A stretch of DNA of 64,000 nucleotides from Xanthobacteraceae bacterium 501b (GTDB lineage: Bacteria > Pseudomonadota > Alphaproteobacteria > Rhizobiales > Xanthobacteraceae). Location: assembly GCA_000378025.1 (NCBI GenBank), contig KB899087.1, forward strand, positions 1,922,001-1,986,000, written 5' to 3'. Within the stretch, counting starts at the first letter, position 1. Each line of letters opens with the position of its first letter. This document shows positions 62,466-64,000 of this stretch, in pieces. The notes beneath the pieces are model-generated. The model was not told where the DNA came from. It did not search any database and saw only the letters and a list, made by a program, of their open reading frames with translations. Made by a program: the position numbers and the translations under genes.

Positions 62466-64000
62466 TCAGGCGTGCTGGGCTTCCACCACCGCGATGGCGG
62501 TCATGTTGACGATGCCGCGCGCCGTCACCGAGGGGGTCAGCACATGCGCCGGCCGCGCCGGGCCGAGCAGGATCGGGCCGACCGGGAGCGCGTCGCCGAA
62601 CACCTTCACCATCTGGTAGCCGATATTGGCGGCGTCGAGATTGGGCATGACCAGGATATTGGCCACGCCCTGCAGGCGCGAGCCCGGCAGCACCCGCTCG
62701 CGCATTTCCGGCACCAGCGCGCTGTCGCCCTCCATCTCGCCATCGACCATCAAATCGGGGGCGCGCTGGAGGATCAGGTCGAGGGTGCGGCGCATCTTCA
62801 GCGCGCTGTCATCGTCGCGGCTGCCGAAGTCGGAATGCGAGAGCAGCGCCACCTTCGGCTCGATGCCGAAGCGCCGCACATGGGCGGCGGCGAGCTGCGC
62901 CATCTCGGCCAGGTCCTCGGCGGTGGGATCGGCCTGCACCTGGGTGTCGCACAGGAAGAACGCGCCCTTCTGGGTCAGCAGCATGGACAGCGCCGCCACG
63001 TCGCGCACGCCGGGCGCCAGGCCGATAATGGTGCGGATGTGGCGCAGATGCCGGGTGAAGCGCCCCTCGACGCCGCACAGCATGGTGTCAGCGTCGCCGC
63101 GCACCACCGCGATCGCCGCGATCACCGTCGGCGTCGTCCGCACCAGCGTGCGGGCGAGCTCGGGCGTCACGCCGCGCCGGCCGGCGCGCTCGACATAGGT
63201 GGTGACATAGTCGCGGTAGCGCGGGTCGTCCTCGGGGTTGATGAGGTCGAATTCGCGGCCCGGGCGAATCGAGAGGCCGAAGCGCTGCAGCCGGGTCTCC
63301 ACAACAGAGGGGCGGCCGATCAGGATCGGGCGGGCGATGCCCTCCTCCACCACCACCTGCGCCGCGCGCAGGATGCGCTCATCCTCGCCCTCGGCGTAGA
63401 TCACGCGCTTGGGCGCCTGCTTGGCGAGGGCGAAGATCGGCTTCATCACCAGGCCGGAGCGGAAGACGAAGCGGTCGAGCTGCTCCTGATAGGCGGCGAA
63501 ATCGGCGATCGGCTGCTTGGCGACGCCGCTCTCCATCGCCGCCCGGGCGACCGCCGGGGCGATGCGCAGGATCAGGCGCGGGTCGAAGGGCGAGGGAATG
63601 AGCGAGGCCGGGCCGAACACCGGCGTCTCGCCGCCATAGGCACGGGCCACCACGTCCGAGGGCGTCTCGCGGGCCAGCTCGGCGATGGCGTTCACCGCCG
63701 CGACCTTCATCTCCTCATTGATCGTGGTGGCGCCGGCATCCAGCGCGCCGCGGAAGATGAAGGGGAAGCACAGGACATTGTTGACCTGGTTGGGGAAGTC
63801 CGAGCGGCCGGTGCAGATCATCGCGTCCGGGCGCGCCTCGCGGGCGAGGTCGGGCATGATTTCCGGCGTCGGGTTGGCCAGCGCCATGATCAGCGGACGG
63901 TCGGCCATCGCCGCCAGCATTTCGGGCTTCAGCACGCCGCCGGCGGAGAGGCCGATGAAGATGTCGGCGCCGGCGATCACCTCGGCCAGCGTGCGCAGCT
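62466..64000 (-). CDS. maeB: NADP-dependent malic enzyme with phosphotransacetylase-like domain (5' end beyond window)
   Basis: At least 511 residues are visible, and the frame continues past the window edge. The first part is the malic enzyme NAD-binding domain ('GADIFIGLSAGGVLKPEMLA' and 'MALANPTPEIMPDLAREARP'). The rest is the phosphotransacetylase-like domain ('PKRVIYAEGEDERILRAAQV' and 'PNLDAANIGYQMVKVFGDAL'). The order is that of the roughly 760-residue MaeB proteins. It decarboxylates malate to pyruvate with NADPH production. The PTA domain is regulatory in characterised members. Confidence 0.95.
   Translation of the reverse strand, partial: LRTLAEVIAGADIFIGLSAGGVLKPEMLAAMADRPLIMALANPTPEIMPDLAREARPDAMICTGRSDFPNQVNNVLCFPFIFRGALDAGATTINEEMKVAAVNAIAELARETPSDVVARAYGGETPVFGPASLIPSPFDPRLILRIAPAVARAAMESGVAKQPIADFAAYQEQLDRFVFRSGLVMKPIFALAKQAPKRVIYAEGEDERILRAAQVVVEEGIARPILIGRPSVVETRLQRFGLSIRPGREFDLINPEDDPRYRDYVTTYVERAGRRGVTPELARTLVRTTPTVIAAIAVVRGDADTMLCGVEGRFTRHLRHIRTIIGLAPGVRDVAALSMLLTQKGAFFLCDTQVQADPTAEDLAEMAQLAAAHVRRFGIEPKVALLSHSDFGSRDDDSALKMRRTLDLILQRAPDLMVDGEMEGDSALVPEMRERVLPGSRLQGVANILVMPNLDAANIGYQMVKVFGDALPVGPILLGPARPAHVLTPSVTARGIVNMTAIAVVEAQHA

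Noticed and set aside
1..64000. CRISPR arrays, tRNA and rRNA genes
   Set aside because: I saw no regularly spaced repeats and no tRNA or rRNA-like sequence on either strand; short repeats found are those listed.

Overview
This window looks like chromosomal DNA from a GC-rich alphaproteobacterium. A Hyphomicrobiales genome of the Xanthobacteraceae type (Ancylobacter/Starkeya/Xanthobacter) is my best guess from base composition and gene content, but this is inference. Its theme is sulfur. From about 0.8 kb to 30.6 kb, and again from 45 to 60 kb, nearly every gene takes up cysteine, sulfonates or other organosulfur compounds, desulfurises them with flavin enzymes, or handles the released sulfur. 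Insertion-sequence scars and gene relics separate the blocks.

Layout. 0-3.2 kb (minus): a GntR regulator and a cystine-type ABC transporter (tcyJLN-like). 3.46-7.4 kb (plus): serine O-acetyltransferase, a family 2A encapsulin shell protein (SrpI type) and a cysteine desulfurase with a disordered Pro/Ala-rich N-terminal extension of about 255 residues. This is the desulfurase nanocompartment arrangement. 7.4-8.1 kb: a terminator and a groEL 3' relic. 8.1-17.0 kb (plus): a compact operon of a fumarate-reductase-like flavoprotein, a 2x[4Fe-4S] ferredoxin, an SsuABC-type transporter, an amidohydrolase and two SfnB/DszC-like monooxygenases, followed by a YeeE/YedE relic. 17.4-23.3 kb (minus): ssuE plus two complete SsuABC-type transporters. 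23.4-30.6 kb: an Rrf2 regulator, ssuD, an FAD protein and tauABC, then an orphan ATPase and a permease relic on the minus strand. 30.8-32.05 kb: a decayed IS3/IS30 mosaic. 32.9-36.9 kb: a four-gene envelope cluster (membrane-anchored TAXI-like receptor, DUF4239-like protein, beta-helix-like protein, CDP-diacylglycerol pyrophosphatase). 37.2-40.7 kb: a nickel/cobalt efflux module. 40.9-45.1 kb: mixed regulators, enzymes and relics. 45.1-59.9 kb: a divergent unit, with TctAB on the minus strand and, on the plus strand, a TctC-type receptor, two NtaA/DszA-like monooxygenases, an Fe(III)-type ABC transporter, a flavoprotein, a four-domain rhodanese and an SDR split by an IS630 element. 60-64 kb: housekeeping genes (GNAT, two cold-shock proteins, a glycine-zipper protein, malic enzyme).

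How it fits together. A recurring 19-bp dyad, RTCTA-N9-TAGAY, lies in the intergenic region ahead of the tcy/encapsulin, ssuE/rrf2 and tauA units. Weaker copies precede ssuD and the TctB/TctC unit. I infer a sulfur-limitation regulon, and the locally encoded Rrf2 protein is the natural candidate regulator. The most notable system is the encapsulin-desulfurase operon sharing that operator with a cystine importer. The two most open-ended are the flavoprotein/ferredoxin/SfnB operon and the rhodanese/LLM operon, whose substrates I cannot name.
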